Assembly (NCBI GenBank): GCA_964384205.1
Contig: CAYLKS010000044.1
Location: 1 to 23,198, forward strand
Origin: CAYLKS01 sp964384205 [NCBI: uncultured bacterium]
GTDB taxonomy: Bacteria > JAGOEH01
DNA length: 23,198 nucleotides
Direction of reading: 5' to 3'
A program made the position numbers and the translations under genes. The notes beneath the pieces were generated by a model. The model did not search any database, was not told where the DNA came from, and saw only the letters and a program-made list of their open reading frames with translations. Of this stretch, positions 16,262 through 23,198 are shown in pieces (position 1 is the first letter of the stretch; the number at the start of each line of letters is the position of its first letter).

Positions 16262-16289
16262 TTGAATTTCATAATATTTTTAATATATA
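16262..16289 (+). promoter_or_regulatory. Promoter of the dicarboxylate symporter gene
   Basis: TTGAAT (16262-16267), a 16-base spacer and TATATA (16284-16289). The predicted transcription start falls at or very near the ATG at 16296, so the message may be leaderless. No Shine-Dalgarno is present. Confidence 0.5.
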
Positions 16290-16295
16290 TAAAAT

Positions 16296-17657
16296 ATGCA
16301 AATTTTTGAAAAAAATAGAGTTTTTTTTATTTTATTGTTTTTTTCTTGTGCTTATATTTTTTTAAGGGCATTTAATATAGTTTTAATGAATAAAATTTTT
16401 ATTTATATAGGGCATACGGCTATAGCAGTCACATTATTTTTTATTTTTTATAAAAAAAATATAAATTTTACAGTAAAAATTTTAATAGGATTATTTTTAG
16501 GTATATTTTTGAGTTTTATTTTAGGGAAAGAATTATCTTATTATTTAATTTTTGGAAAGATATTTATAAATTTATTGAGAATGGTTGTTATCCCAATTGT
16601 TTTTGCATCTTTATTTCTTGGAATATCCAGTATTCACGATCTTAAGAAGTTTGGTAAATTGGGGATTTCCACTTTTATATTTTATACTATAACTACAACT
16701 ATAGCAATTACTTTAGGAATAACTCTGGCTAATATAATAAAGCCCGGGATTGGTATCTCAATACAAACAACAGGTGCAGTTGATTTAGCTGATATAACAA
16801 ATAAGGTTCAGACTCTATCAGTTAAGGATACTTTTTTATCTATTTTTACTCCTAATATTTTCAAAGCTTTTTATAGTGGAAATATGCTTGCTATTATTTT
16901 TATTGCAATATTTTTTGGTACCGCTAATTTAAAATTGAAAGGAGAAGAGAGAAATTTTTTAAATAATTTTTTTACAGCTATAAATAATCTTATTGTAAAG
17001 GCTATAGAGTATATAATTTATCATGCTCCTTTTGCAGTTTTTGCATTATCTATTAATATTGGACTAAATTCGGGCTTAAATACTTTTATTTCTTTAAGTA
17101 AGTATGTATTAACATTAATATTAGGGTTTTCTTTACAGATTTTATTGACATATAGTTTATTTTTATATTTTATGGCGCGTAAGAATATTTTTAAAATTTT
17201 AAAGGAAGTTTTTCCTGTGCTATTAATGGCTTTTTCTACAAGCTCAAGCTCTGCAACTCTGCCGTATACTATAAAAACAGGAATAGAGAAATTAGGAATA
17301 AAAAAATATATTGCAAGTTTTACATTTCCTCTTGGAGCAACAATTAATATGGATGGCACTGCATTATATCAGGGAGTAGCAGCAATTTTTATTGCTCAGG
17401 CATATAATATAGAGCTTTCTTTAAGCAGCCAGATTACAATTGTTGTAATGGCGATATTGGCATCTATTGGTACACCAGGTATACCAGCAGTTGGAATTAT
17501 TATGCTTACATTAATACTTCAAAGTGTAGGAATTCCTGTAGAAGGCATTGCTCTTATTATAGGTCTTGATAGGATATTAGATATGATTAGAACTTCTTTG
17601 AATGTAACAGGTGATATAGTTTGTAGTCTTGTTATAGATAATAAATTCGATACTTAA
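16296..17657 (+). CDS. Glutamate/aspartate-type sodium:dicarboxylate symporter
   Basis: Inner-membrane secondary transporter of the DAACS (GltP/GltPh) family, 453 residues, with eight transmembrane helices plus two re-entrant hairpins. Visible signatures are the first hairpin SSSSATLP (316-323, usual SSSGTLP), NMDGT (351-355), the second hairpin GTPGIPAVG (392-400), and Asp429, Arg432, Thr433 and Asn436 in LDRILDMIRTSLNVTGD. The Asp and Arg match the GltPh residues (Asp394, Arg397) that hold the amino group and side-chain carboxylate, so an acidic amino acid is a better guess than succinate. About 50 extra residues at the N-terminus hold one or two additional hydrophobic segments. Very AT-rich. 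Its stop overlaps the convergent neighbour by 4 bases. It could feed glutamate to the nearby proBA enzymes. Confidence 0.88.
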   Translation: MQIFEKNRVFFILLFFSCAYIFLRAFNIVLMNKIFIYIGHTAIAVTLFFIFYKKNINFTVKILIGLFLGIFLSFILGKELSYYLIFGKIFINLLRMVVIPIVFASLFLGISSIHDLKKFGKLGISTFIFYTITTTIAITLGITLANIIKPGIGISIQTTGAVDLADITNKVQTLSVKDTFLSIFTPNIFKAFYSGNMLAIIFIAIFFGTANLKLKGEERNFLNNFFTAINNLIVKAIEYIIYHAPFAVFALSINIGLNSGLNTFISLSKYVLTLILGFSLQILLTYSLFLYFMARKNIFKILKEVFPVLLMAFSTSSSSATLPYTIKTGIEKLGIKKYIASFTFPLGATINMDGTALYQGVAAIFIAQAYNIELSLSSQITIVVMAILASIGTPGIPAVGIIMLTLILQSVGIPVEGIALIIGLDRILDMIRTSLNVTGDIVCSLVIDNKFDT

Positions 17658-17674
17658 TTTTTAGGAAAAATTTT
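17654..17674. terminator. Weak AT-only hairpin at a convergent gene overlap
   Basis: AATTTTT (17656-17662) and AAAAATT (17666-17672) form a 7-bp AT-only stem with a 3-base loop over the overlapping stop codons of the two convergent genes. It is the only terminator-like structure here and is thermodynamically weak. Confidence 0.25.
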
Positions 17675-19177
17675 CTTACTTAACATGTGATCTATTGTTT
17701 TTTCTTCACTAAAATCATAAAATTTCATATAGAAAGTTTTTAATATTTCTTCTGTTATATCCTCGATATTTTTTTCAACTAAAAGATTTTGTTCATTAAT
17801 ATCTGCAAAATTATCGGGTTCATTTTTATCTATTGATAGAAAATATAGTCCTTTATTTATTGATGAGGATATATTCATTGTTTTTGTATAAAATATTTCT
17901 GCAAGTTCTGGTTTTACTATTAGTATTTGGAATTTTGTATTTAGAACAATTCCTTTATTGCCAATTAAATGCGGAATGCCTTTAATTGATTTGTATTCTA
18001 TATTATCATCTATTATTTTTCCAATGATTATATAATCAGCATTGATATTTCTACCTATAATTGCAAGATTATTTTTATCATATAATGCATTTGTATCGAT
18101 ATGATTTACTTCTATTGCTTTTTGTATTAAATTATCATCAATGAGCTGAAAATCTTGAGTATAAAGTATGTTATTAATTAGATTTTCATATAATTTTGGA
18201 GCAATTCCCTTCTGAGGAATATCTACAAAATTTAAAATAGCAATTCTTTTTATATTTTCAGCTGTTATTGGGGATTCTTCAAAAATTATTGGTGTTGAAA
18301 ATAAATCTTTGCGGAAATTAATTCCTACTATATATGTTGTTTTGGGTATTGTGTGAAATAAATCAAAATCTACCCCTAAATTTAATATTAAATTTTTGCT
18401 TATTTTTACAGAAAAGCCGGGAGTTAAAGCCACAGGATCATTAATATCAGCATATGTTGTTCTCATCATAGCACCAGAATATTCGACAAATGTTCTGATT
18501 TTTGAACCAATTCGGTAGCTTAATGATACTACAAATGGTAATTGCGGAGCTGATGTACCTTCTGTGCCATCACGGCTTACTCCAAGAAAATAATCTCCCA
18601 TTTTATAAATTAATTGCTCTGCATACATGCCTGTATCTGACTGTGGTAATGTACAATAGCCTAAATTAAATACGAAGTCAAAATTTCCATAGGAAAATTG
18701 TGTTTGGTATGATAAATTAAATGATAATTTTTTTGCACTAAAGGACCTGATATAAGGATATGATTCAATTTCTGGATTTTCTTTAAAACCAGTAGGCAAA
18801 ATTATCATAAACTGGAAAGAATTAGCCCAAAATGATGTTTTAAAAAAATTAGGAACAAACTTTGCTCCAATAGATAAATCTCCTGCTCCGTATCTAAAAT
18901 TTTCAAGAACATCTGTGTAATATGGTAAGTTAAGTTTCAAATCTATAGAATTTGTCAAACCATAGCATAATGATAATTTTGAAGTTATTATATACTCTCC
19001 AGTATAGCTATCAAGCATATTGGATTTTGAGTATTCATTAAAGAGGCTTAATCCTAATTTCCCATGTCCCATAGCACGGGGGGTTATTCCACGAAATATA
19101 GATATTCCACCATCAATGCCTTGACCATATATTATTTGAATCAATAATAGGTATATAGATAATATTTTTAGTTTCAT
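17654..19177 (-). CDS. Outer-membrane barrel fused to a CsgG-like domain
   Basis: 507 residues. Signal peptide 1-18 (ending IIYGQG). Residues about 21-295 have the alternating pattern and aromatic girdles of an outer-membrane beta-barrel (LSLCYGLTNSIDLKLNLPYY, GAGDLSIGAKFVPNF, FSVKISKNLILNLGVDFDLF). After a linker, about 306-490 resembles the CsgG/LpoB/FlgT-type fold: IKRIAILNFVD, then LYENLINNIL and QLIDDNLIQKAIE, then ADYIIIGKIID. That order (strand, helix, 'f.lvdr..l', 'ADYvi.G') is typical of the family. It is the last gene of a minus-strand operon; its ATG overlaps the FlhB-like stop (ATGA). I recognise both parts but not a named protein with both; the role is probably in envelope or secretion-system assembly. 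Confidence 0.65.
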   Translation of the reverse strand: MKLKILSIYLLLIQIIYGQGIDGGISIFRGITPRAMGHGKLGLSLFNEYSKSNMLDSYTGEYIITSKLSLCYGLTNSIDLKLNLPYYTDVLENFRYGAGDLSIGAKFVPNFFKTSFWANSFQFMIILPTGFKENPEIESYPYIRSFSAKKLSFNLSYQTQFSYGNFDFVFNLGYCTLPQSDTGMYAEQLIYKMGDYFLGVSRDGTEGTSAPQLPFVVSLSYRIGSKIRTFVEYSGAMMRTTYADINDPVALTPGFSVKISKNLILNLGVDFDLFHTIPKTTYIVGINFRKDLFSTPIIFEESPITAENIKRIAILNFVDIPQKGIAPKLYENLINNILYTQDFQLIDDNLIQKAIEVNHIDTNALYDKNNLAIIGRNINADYIIIGKIIDDNIEYKSIKGIPHLIGNKGIVLNTKFQILIVKPELAEIFYTKTMNISSSINKGLYFLSIDKNEPDNFADINEQNLLVEKNIEDITEEILKTFYMKFYDFSEEKTIDHMLSKKIFPKN

Positions 19178-19434
19178 GCACTATTTCCCTTTTTTAAATT
19201 GTAAACAAAAGCTAAAACTTTAGCAACTGCTTCATAAAGCTCTTCTGGAATATACGATTCTAATTCAAGTTTATATAAAGATTCAACTAACAACTTATCT
19301 TCATAAATTGGTATATTATGTTCTCGTGCAATTTTAATAATTTTGTCTGCAATACACCCTTTCCCTTTTGCAACAACTTTGGGAGCAATATCTTCTTCCT
19401 TTTTATATTTTAATGCTATTACTTTTTGCTGCAT
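19174..19434 (-). CDS. Orphan FlhB C-terminal-domain protein
   Basis: 86 residues matching the cytoplasmic C-terminal domain of FlhB/YscU, the export-switch protein of flagella and type III secretion (compare B. subtilis YlqH): VIALKYKKEEDIAPKVVAKG, ADKIIKIAREHNIPIYEDK, LVESLYKLELESYIPEELYEAVAKVLAFVY. The membrane part is absent, as is the NPTH autocleavage site that precedes this segment in full FlhB. Stand-alone copies are known in flagellated bacteria and are thought to substitute for or modulate FlhBc. A GGA-containing site (TAGGAA) precedes the start. It lies 9 bases after the HD-GYP gene and overlaps the next gene by 4, so it is co-transcribed with both. Its presence hints that the genome encodes a flagellum or a derived export apparatus. 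Confidence 0.82.
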   Translation of the reverse strand: MQQKVIALKYKKEEDIAPKVVAKGKGCIADKIIKIAREHNIPIYEDKLLVESLYKLELESYIPEELYEAVAKVLAFVYNLKKGNSA

Positions 19435-19443
19435 TTTTTGTTC

Positions 19444-20979
19444 CTAATCATGCAATTTATCATATATTTTTTCGAAATTTTTATTATATTTCTCAAATAT
19501 TTTCAAAATTTCAGGGTCGAAATGAGAGGGGTTAACTCTATTATCTCCTTCTAAAATTATTTTTAATGCCTTTTTGTGAGAGAAGCCTTCTTTATATGGT
19601 CGTGGGCTCCTTAAAGAATCATATACATCTGCGAGTTTAACAATTCTTGCTTCTAACGAAATTTCCTTTTCTTTTAATCCGTAGGGATATCCTGTTCCAT
19701 CAAAATTTTCATGGTGTTGTAAAGCCACAATCTTACCTGTTTTTAAAAAATCAGCCTCCCCAATAATATAAGCTCCAAAAATAGTATGCTGTTTCATAAT
19801 TTCCCATTCATTTTCAGTTAAAGGTCCATTTTTTCTCAATATGGACTGAGGAATATGAATTTTGCCAATATCATGGAGTTTTGCTCCGTTATATAAGTTT
19901 TCAGAAAAATCTCTTGAAAGTCCCATCTTGTTTGCCATAAAAATGGAATAATAAGCTACTCTCATTATATGATCGCCTGTTAATTCATCACTTGCTTCTG
20001 CTGCTCGTGCAAGCGTTTCTGTTGTATATGAATAAGAATTTCTTAAACTTCTCAAATTAATTTCTGCCAAATTTAATAAATTTGCTTGAATTGCAAAGGT
20101 ATGAAATGTAAATTTTACAAAATTATCTATAGGCATTCTATTATTAAAAGTAGCGAATATAATATCATCATTTATAAAATATATTGCATCTTTGAAATCA
20201 TCAAAATCACTATTTAGATGTCTTAAAATTTTAGAATTTTTTTTTATCTTTTTCGTTTTATTGATATATACTACTTCTGATTTTTTAATATAAGAAAAAT
20301 CAAGTTTCAAATCATTATATTTTTCAAAAAAAATCTTTTTAAGGTGGGGAAAACCATCTTCTGTAATTCGATAAAAAGAAAAAATATACCCTTCTTCTTT
20401 TAATTTAAATCTCCTACCTAATAAAAGATACTCGGGCATAAGATTATAAGATTCTTTAAAGGTAGATATAAAGCCAAATACAAGTATATTAATGATACTC
20501 TCCATTAAAGAAAAATTTGCATCTATTGTATTTATTACTGTTTCTAAAGTTGTATTAACAACATCTATTTGAGAAATTAACTCATTATATTGGAAAATTT
20601 TTTCTAATTTTTCAAGATATATTGGTAATTTAATTTTAAATGAAGAGAGCTCATTAGGTATGATAAAGCAATCTTCTATATTGCCAAAGGATAATAAATT
20701 CAATTTTTTCTTTCGATTATTGTGATATAATAAAATGATAAATTTTGTTTCTAATGTCTTTATTGATTTAAAATATTTTACTATACCTTGATATAATTTT
20801 ATTCTTGAGTCTAATAATATAAGATTAAATTTAAACTTATTTTTTAATTTAAAAAGTTTATTTATATTTCTTATGATGATAATATCATGTTTACTGGAAT
20901 AAAGTTTTAGTAGCTTTTTTATTTTTTCATCCGAGCCGATATAGAGTATTTTAATTTTATTATTTATTCTATTATTCAT
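19444..20979 (-). CDS. HD-GYP domain protein with degenerate receiver-like N-terminus
   Basis: 511 residues. The C-terminal part (about 325-505) is a complete HD-GYP cyclic-di-GMP phosphodiesterase domain: GDHIMRVAYYS (His337), KLHDIGKI (His369/Asp370), KQHTIFG (His398), QHHENFDGTGYP (His422/His423 and the GYP at 430-432) and KLADVYDSL (Asp451). Residues about 9-125 look like a response-regulator receiver (Asp17/Glu18 and the candidate phosphoacceptor Asp57 in LILLDSRI), but the usual Thr/Ser and Lys positions are not clear, so it may be a pseudo-receiver. About 140-310 is an unassigned, possibly GAF-like region. It should hydrolyse c-di-GMP, linking the operon to motility or surface behaviour. 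It starts 4 bases after the cysteine-synthase-like gene. Confidence 0.85.
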   Translation of the reverse strand: MNNRINNKIKILYIGSDEKIKKLLKLYSSKHDIIIIRNINKLFKLKNKFKFNLILLDSRIKLYQGIVKYFKSIKTLETKFIILLYHNNRKKKLNLLSFGNIEDCFIIPNELSSFKIKLPIYLEKLEKIFQYNELISQIDVVNTTLETVINTIDANFSLMESIINILVFGFISTFKESYNLMPEYLLLGRRFKLKEEGYIFSFYRITEDGFPHLKKIFFEKYNDLKLDFSYIKKSEVVYINKTKKIKKNSKILRHLNSDFDDFKDAIYFINDDIIFATFNNRMPIDNFVKFTFHTFAIQANLLNLAEINLRSLRNSYSYTTETLARAAEASDELTGDHIMRVAYYSIFMANKMGLSRDFSENLYNGAKLHDIGKIHIPQSILRKNGPLTENEWEIMKQHTIFGAYIIGEADFLKTGKIVALQHHENFDGTGYPYGLKEKEISLEARIVKLADVYDSLRSPRPYKEGFSHKKALKIILEGDNRVNPSHFDPEILKIFEKYNKNFEKIYDKLHD

Positions 20980-20983
20980 AAGC

Positions 20984-21886
20984 CTACTTGCATAATTTAA
21001 ATTCTTTTATATCTATTCTGTTTGCAAGGATATCAAGATAATAATCGCCACCATCAGGTGCAATTATAACTCCTGTTTTATTGTTAATTTTTGTCATATA
21101 GTCTAAAGCTTTTTTCATTACAGCACCTGATGATAGACCAACAAAATATCCTTCTTCCAGGAATAATTCCACACCTTTTATTGCATCATCATAAGTAACG
21201 TCAATAATTTCGTCAATTAAATAATTATAGTCATTATAAAAAGGTATAGATATTTTTTTAGTTTTAAAGTTCCTCAAACCTTCAATTTTCTCAATAGGGT
21301 TAATAGCAATAACTTTTGTATTGGGATTTTTTTCTTTTAAAAATTTAGCAGTCCCTAAAAGAGTTCCAGAAGTACCCAATCCTGCAAAAAAATAATCTAC
21401 ATTACCGATTTTAGAATAAATAAACTTCCCTGTAAGATGATAATGAGCTTCTAAATTATTATAATCTTCAAATTGATTTAGTTTAAAGTATTTATCAGGA
21501 TTATTATTTACTAATTTATCTCTATAAATAATACAATCGTCAGTGGTGCCATCTATTTCTATTATTTTTGCGCCATAGGCAGCAATTAATCTTTTTTTAC
21601 ATTGGGATGTACTTGTAGGCAATACTATTTCAACATTAACATTGAAAATTTTAGAAAGGTATGAAAGTGCAATAGCAGTATTTCCTGAAGATGCTTCAAT
21701 AACTGTATGTTTCTCCCTAAGCTTCCCAGATTTAAAAGCATTTTTTAAAATCCAATATACTGTTTTTACTTTAATAGAACCGCATATATTGTATTTTTCC
21801 ATAAGACTATATACATCGTTATTTTTAAAATATTTTAATTTAACTAATGGTACATTTGCCAATAAATTATCTATTTTTAATCTCAT
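20984..21886 (-). CDS. Cysteine synthase-like PLP enzyme (fold type II)
   Basis: 300 residues, close to O-acetylserine sulfhydrylase length. Motifs are the PLP lysine in CGSIKVKT (Lys39), EASSGNTAIAL (about 64-74, the substrate loop, usually TSGNTG), GLGTSGTLLG (169-178, phosphate-binding), LSSGAV and APDGGDYYL. The canonical NPTGSVKDR around the lysine is degenerate (YNICGSIKVKT), so the exact substrate is uncertain: cysteine synthase, a cystathionine beta-synthase-like enzyme or another beta-replacement enzyme are all possible. First gene of the minus-strand operon; AAGGTGAG lies about 10 bases before the ATG. Its association with signalling and envelope genes is unexpected. Confidence 0.78.
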   Translation of the reverse strand: MRLKIDNLLANVPLVKLKYFKNNDVYSLMEKYNICGSIKVKTVYWILKNAFKSGKLREKHTVIEASSGNTAIALSYLSKIFNVNVEIVLPTSTSQCKKRLIAAYGAKIIEIDGTTDDCIIYRDKLVNNNPDKYFKLNQFEDYNNLEAHYHLTGKFIYSKIGNVDYFFAGLGTSGTLLGTAKFLKEKNPNTKVIAINPIEKIEGLRNFKTKKISIPFYNDYNYLIDEIIDVTYDDAIKGVELFLEEGYFVGLSSGAVMKKALDYMTKINNKTGVIIAPDGGDYYLDILANRIDIKEFKLCK

Positions 21887-21914
21887 TTTGGTTACTCACC
21901 TTCTTTTTATACTA

Positions 21915-21942
21915 ATTATAATTAAAAAAATAAAAAAATCAA
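21915..21942 (-). promoter_or_regulatory. Promoter of the 21886-17654 minus-strand operon
   Basis: Read on the minus strand: TTGATT (21942-21937), a 16-base spacer, TATAAT (21920-21915). Predicted transcription start is about 21908, giving a leader of about 22 bases that includes AAGGTGAG. The remaining DNA up to the tRNA promoter (21943-22024) shows nothing further. Confidence 0.6.
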
Positions 21943-22024
21943 TAAATTTTAGAAGAGCTAAATTAAGATAGTGGGAAAATTGATTTTTAAATTTGTATAT
22001 TACTTAATTAAGAATAAAAAATGC

Positions 22025-22053
22025 TTGACTTTATAAGAGATTTTGTATATAAT
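22025..22053 (+). promoter_or_regulatory. tRNA promoter
   Basis: TTGACT (22025-22030), a 17-base spacer and TATAAT (22048-22053), a near-perfect housekeeping promoter. It ends 9 bases before the first tRNA and probably drives both serine tRNAs. Confidence 0.82.
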
Positions 22054-22062
22054 AGCACAAAC

Positions 22063-22146
22063 GGAGGACTAGTCCTAATTGGTAAGGCAGCGGATTTGAA
22101 ATCCGCCGGGCGCAAGCCCTTGGGGGTTCGAGTCCCTCGTCCTCCG
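22063..22146 (+). tRNA. tRNA-Ser(TGA)
   Basis: Acceptor arms GGAGGAC and GTCCTCC pair fully, discriminator G. The anticodon stem-loop GCGGA-TTTGAAA-TCCGC gives anticodon TGA. A long variable arm (GGGC-GCAA-GCCC) and a TTCGAGT T-loop are present. The class II variable arm and 7-bp acceptor identify serine. CCA is not encoded. Confidence 0.96.
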
Positions 22147-22189
22147 TATTTTTATTTACGGGGAAGAAATTAATTTTCCATGAGAGTTT

Positions 22190-22279
22190 GGAGAGGTGGC
22201 CGAGAGGCTGAAGGCAGCCGCCTGCTAAGCGGTTAAAGGGCCACAAACCCTTTCGGGGGTTCGAATCCCCCCCTCTCCG
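22190..22279 (+). tRNA. tRNA-Ser(GCT)
   Basis: Acceptor arms GGAGAGG and CCTCTCC, discriminator G. The anticodon stem-loop GCCGC-CTGCTAA-GCGGT gives anticodon GCT. A long variable arm and a TTCGAAT T-loop are present. It lies 43 bases after the first serine tRNA and is likely co-transcribed with it. CCA is not encoded. Confidence 0.96.
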
Positions 22280-22315
22280 TCAATATGGGAAAAAATAGTC
22301 AAAGCAATAAATTAG

Positions 22316-22498
22316 GGAAAAATCGAAAAATTAAGAGGTGGTCTTGGCTTGTCTCAATACGAATTTGCCAACAAAACAGATGTGCCTTATACAACTTTAA
22401 CCAAGATTGAAACGGGCGTTATTAAAAAACTTTCTTCGGTATAGGTAGTGGCAAAAATTGCGAAGGCGTTGAATATCTCAATAGAAGATTTAATATAA
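22316..22498 (+). pseudogene. Decayed XRE-family HTH regulator
   Basis: One frame reads GKIEKLRGGLGLSQYEFA, then KTDVPYTTLTKIETG, then KKLSSV, a TAG stop at 22442-22444, and VVAKIAKALNISIEDLI before TAA. This is the full Cro/C1-type helix-turn-helix layout (LSQxEFA, then TLTKIExG, then KIAKALNISIEDL). The start codon is gone (the preceding in-frame codon is TAG) and the internal amber stop removes the last helix. Small XRE proteins like this often control restriction-modification or toxin genes, which fits the downstream methyltransferase-like remnant. Confidence 0.72.
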
Positions 22499-22511
22499 AT
22501 AAGATTTAGAT

Positions 22512-23198
22512 ATGAATAACACGACTTTAAAAAAAGAATATATTGAAGAATTAAAATCTGACACGAAAAAGTTATATTCATTCGTGAAAACAGAAAATAA
22601 TGGCAGATTGCTTTTTGTATTAAATAAATTAGGTAAATTACCAAATGATTTCGACGATGCTCCACTTTTATACTTGATAGATCATAAAGATGCAAAGATT
22701 AGATATTTGGCTATTAAAAATTTGGCTAAAGTGGGAAAATTTTCGTTATTCCCCGTTTTTAAAAAAGTTATTGCTAATGATCCAAGTACGGATGTAAGAA
22801 GAGAAGCGACGTCTGCTATAGGTCGATTACGTAACTCAAAAGCTATTCCTTTTCTTATTGGATTATTAAAAGACCATGATCCCGAAGTAGTTATGCAAGC
22901 TATTAGGGGCTTCTTGTTTTTAAGAACAATCAGTTAGTTGCAAAAGAATTAAAGAAACTAAAAGATCATCCCAACGAAATAATTAAAGATGTTATTAAAA
23001 AGGAATTTTTCCCCAAAGTTTCCAAAAATAATTCCTTTAAACATACGGAGTTTCCTGACTTTCTTAGAAACAAGGTAGTTCTTGGAGATGTGCAAGAAAT
23101 AATTAAGTACATCCCAGATGAGTCAGTTCATCTTACTTTTACAGGTATTGTCAAGAAAATAGTGTCTACAGATTGTTTAATTTTTCATTTAATTCCTG
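22512..23198 (+). pseudogene. Frameshifted HEAT-repeat protein leading into a DNA methyltransferase-like segment, partial
   Basis: The first frame (22512-22937, 141 codons) encodes two or three HEAT-type repeats: APLLYLIDHKDAKIRYLAIK, STDVRREATSAIGRLRNSKA and IPFLIGLLKDHDPEVVMQAI. It breaks near 22911-22921 (TTCTTGTTTTTAAG), where restoring one base gives VFKNNQLVAKELKKLKDH. That second frame, from 22916, stays open to the window end. It contains FLRNKVVLGDVQEIIKYIPDESVHLTFT, which resembles the start of site-specific DNA methyltransferases just before their SPPYYN catalytic motif. Instead of SPPY the sequence continues GIVKKIVSTDCL, so a second lesion or a rearrangement is likely. No ribosome binding site is evident. 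The gene runs off the window, so its true end is unknown. Confidence 0.6.

Noticed and set aside
17021-17359. 112-codon minus-strand frame inside the symporter gene
   Set aside because: Fully antisense to conserved symporter motifs; a shadow of AT-rich coding sequence.
22063-22146. Possible selenocysteine tRNA because of the long variable arm and TGA
   Set aside because: The anticodon itself is TGA (reads UCA serine codons); selenocysteine tRNA has anticodon TCA and an 8-bp acceptor. This is a serine tRNA.
22031-22246. Minus-strand frame across the tRNA region
   Set aside because: It is antisense to the two tRNAs and has no ribosome binding site or recognisable protein.
22387-22695. 102-codon minus-strand frame over the XRE/HEAT remnants
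   Set aside because: It opposes recognisable HTH and HEAT sequence, has no recognisable protein, and crosses two different remnants.
1-23198. CRISPR array, riboswitch or replication origin
   Set aside because: No regularly spaced repeats, no recognisable aptamer core, and no cluster of DnaA boxes were seen on reading both strands.

Overview
The window is AT-rich bacterial DNA, probably from an anaerobic or low-energy member of the FCB (Fibrobacteres-Chlorobi-Bacteroidetes) assemblage. The evidence is a TonB-dependent receptor with an N-terminal CarboxypepD_reg-like domain, a DUF5686-type outer-membrane protein, and a secreted protein ending in a YPNPFNPST-type C-terminal sorting domain, the tag used by type IX secretion. 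An FlhB-like fragment and an HD-GYP protein fit an Ignavibacteria-, Cloacimonadota- or Kapabacteria-like lineage better than classical Bacteroidetes, but the phylum cannot be settled from this sequence alone.

Layout. (1) 1-355: a decayed IS256-type transposase remnant. (2) 389-5935: an outer-membrane module on the + strand (TonB-dependent receptor, type IX-sorted surface protein, lipoprotein with transglutaminase-like and TPR parts). It is less AT-rich than its surroundings, and its first two genes have strong AAGGAGG ribosome binding sites. (3) 6077-8365: a monocistronic DUF5686-type outer-membrane protein with its own promoter. (4) 8450-14872: a tight six-gene operon, proB-proA-citrate synthase-LeuC-like-LeuD-like-isocitrate dehydrogenase. 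It ends in a 16-bp perfect hairpin shared with the convergent gene. (5) 14907-16160 (-): an Mrp/NBP35 P-loop ATPase fused to a NifX/NifB-like domain. It is divergent from (6) 16296-17657 (+), a glutamate/aspartate-type sodium symporter. (7) 21886-17654 (-): a four-gene operon of a cysteine-synthase-like enzyme, an HD-GYP protein, an orphan FlhB C-terminal-domain protein and an outer-membrane barrel/CsgG-like fusion. (8) 22025-22279: a consensus promoter and two serine tRNAs (TGA and GCT). (9) 22316-23198: a decayed XRE regulator and a frameshifted HEAT-repeat/DNA-methyltransferase gene, which looks like the ruin of a restriction-modification or defence locus beside the tRNAs.

How the genes work together. 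The central operon encodes the oxidative branch from oxaloacetate plus acetyl-CoA to 2-oxoglutarate, and the first two steps from glutamate to proline. Glutamate formation itself and ProC are not in the window. The aconitase step appears to be covered by a two-subunit LeuCD-type hydro-lyase, and the isocitrate dehydrogenase carries residues diagnostic of NAD rather than NADP. Several transcript-leading genes (6077, 8450, 16296) have start codons about 0-12 nt after the predicted transcription start and no Shine-Dalgarno. Internal operon genes mostly do have one. No CRISPR array, rRNA or intact mobile element is visible.
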